Positions 4,939 to 5,857 of a stretch of DNA of 5,857 nt are shown here, in pieces. The notes beneath the pieces are model-generated. The model was not told the DNA's origin. It worked only from the letters and a program-made list of their open reading frames with translations, and made no database searches. Position 1 is the stretch's first letter. Each line of letters begins with the position of its first letter. The position numbers were made by a program, and so were the translations under genes. This DNA comes from Alphaproteobacteria bacterium (GTDB lineage Bacteria > Pseudomonadota > Alphaproteobacteria > RF32 > CAG-239): assembly GCA_017963715.1 (NCBI GenBank), contig JAGCTK010000141.1:1-5857 (forward strand). Direction: 5' to 3'.

Positions 4939-5857
4939 ACTTTCAAAATCACTTAAAAAAGCCTTAAAGGCTGGATCGTTTGTTGTTTCCCTTATCATCG
5001 GGATTGTATGGGCCGTTGTGGACTATGCTTTGGTTTGGAACCCGATCAGTTTCTTTATCTTCGCGTGTCTTTTCCCGCAGGGCATGGCTGAGGCCTTTGA
5101 CCGATGTAAAGGTCGGAGTTTTGGACCGATATCTCTTGACTTTTGGCCGATGCTGCGACAGAGCATCTGCCGTTGGCAGATTAAATGGCTGCCGGAAGCC
5201 AAAAAGTGTTGGTTTGTGTATCGTCATCAAACAGAGTATTCATTTGATGAGCAGATAGACGCATACAAAGAGTTTGCTTGTTTGTCTCCCATGAGAGCGC
5301 AGACCATGCTTGAAAAAATGTCTTCTGACTGCCGCAATTATTTTTGTAAGCATCGAGCCTCAATATTTGATACATGTAAGATAATTGCACTCAAGGAAAC
5401 GTTTACGGCAGATGATGTGAAGTTTATTTTGGAGGTCGGAAGCCTTGATGGTCAGTGTAACGACATTGTGAACAACATCATGCATAAGATGTATGGCACA
5501 AAGACACCCGCACAGGCGTTTATTAATTTGTTAATCAAGTGTGCGGCTCACAATTCGCTGGCGGCCGATTATTTGATTGTGACAACCAAGCGTGACGGTT
5601 TGACGCCTGAAAGTGTGGAAAACCTCATGTCTATGAATGATCCGGCACTGAGGGATAAGGTGTTTGACATTAATGCGCGTCATGGTCAGGTGTTGCTTGC
5701 CCACAGTTGCATGAGGTCGGTCAATTATGAAGATTGGCAGAACTTCTTGAAGACAAAAGATGTCGAGATTTATTCGGAAACCGAGACGGAAATGTCGGTT
5801 AAGATGATGGAACTGTTTTATGCCGCAGGGTATAAACTTCATCCCGAAAATATCTTG
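4934..5857 (+). CDS. hypothetical membrane-anchored protein, 5' part (at least 308 aa)
   Basis: The frame is open from ATG 4934 to the window end (308 codons without a stop), so the 3' end is missing. I do not recognise the family. After a basic start (MALSKSLKKALKAG) come two hydrophobic stretches, residues 14-34 (FVVSLIIGIVWAVVDYALVW region) and 37-48 (PISFFIFACLF). These look like one or two membrane helices or a hairpin anchor. From about residue 55 the protein is soluble-looking and mostly alpha-helical, with Trp-rich (70-95) and acidic, Met-rich (about 275-292) parts. Eleven cysteines are spread through it (45, 58, 79, 92, 116, 133, 138, 148, 175, 203, 259) with no zinc-finger spacing, which suggests a cytoplasmic domain. 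Helix pairs such as 225-246 and 264-298 might belong to an alpha-solenoid, but this is weak. An in-frame TAA at 4919-4921 makes 4934 the only plausible ATG. No Shine-Dalgarno sequence lies close to it, and the start is covered by a small hairpin. Confidence 0.75.
   Translation, partial: MALSKSLKKALKAGSFVVSLIIGIVWAVVDYALVWNPISFFIFACLFPQGMAEAFDRCKGRSFGPISLDFWPMLRQSICRWQIKWLPEAKKCWFVYRHQTEYSFDEQIDAYKEFACLSPMRAQTMLEKMSSDCRNYFCKHRASIFDTCKIIALKETFTADDVKFILEVGSLDGQCNDIVNNIMHKMYGTKTPAQAFINLLIKCAAHNSLAADYLIVTTKRDGLTPESVENLMSMNDPALRDKVFDINARHGQVLLAHSCMRSVNYEDWQNFLKTKDVEIYSETETEMSVKMMELFYAAGYKLHPENIL

Noticed and set aside
4964..5258. Overlapping ORFs on both strands (4964-5230 minus, 4980-5258 plus)
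   Set aside because: Both lie inside the 308-codon open frame starting at 4934, and their products look like low-complexity frame shadows.
5531..5842. 103-aa minus-strand ORF near the right edge
   Set aside because: It is antisense to the long open frame of the 4934 gene, has no ribosome binding site or family motif, and looks like a shadow.
1..5857. CRISPR array, insertion sequence, toxin-antitoxin pair or defence island
   Set aside because: I saw no regularly spaced repeats, transposase, integrase, terminal inverted repeats or known toxin or nuclease pair; the genes present are mostly housekeeping or unknown membrane proteins in separate units.

Overview
This AT-rich window looks like a chromosomal segment of an alphaproteobacterium-like organism, plausibly an uncultured gut or host-associated lineage. 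That is inference, and it rests on four things: an RNase J, a tRNA-Gly(GCC) with encoded CCA, sigma70-type promoters beginning CTTG, and a BspA-type leucine-rich-repeat protein with a short C-terminal module I associate with gut Alphaproteobacteria. No mobile element, CRISPR array, phage gene or recognisable defence system is visible.

Layout, left to right. (1) 1-461 holds the 3' end of a BspA-like LRR protein; a doubtful 30-codon ORF overlaps its stop (ATGA). (2) 462-670 is a convergent intergenic region with one inverted repeat and one strong bidirectional terminator. (3) 671-1123 and 1302-1556, both on the minus strand, encode two unrecognised small membrane proteins, with a hairpin terminator between them. 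(4) 1557-1804 is a divergent promoter region containing three copies of a 9-bp motif; it fires leftward into the 84-aa membrane protein and rightward into rnj. (5) 1805-3724 is a divergent, enlarged RNase J. (6) A bidirectional terminator separates rnj from a minus-strand tRNA-Gly(GCC). (7) 3995-4648 is deoC, intact, with a clear ribosome binding site. (8) 4649-4933 carries the best-matching promoter in the window and a roughly 210-nt leader with three hairpins, the last covering the next start codon. (9) 4934-5857 is the open 5' part of an unrecognised, membrane-anchored, cysteine-rich protein that runs off the end of the window.

Functionally this is a patchwork of single-gene transcription units, not an operon: RNA turnover (rnj), translation (tRNA-Gly), deoxyribonucleoside salvage (deoC) and four unrelated or unknown surface or membrane proteins. 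The points most worth a second look are the structured leader before the last gene, the altered and enlarged RNase J, the C55 T-loop of the tRNA, and the repeated motif in the divergent promoter region. I do not see convincing evidence of a new multi-gene system.
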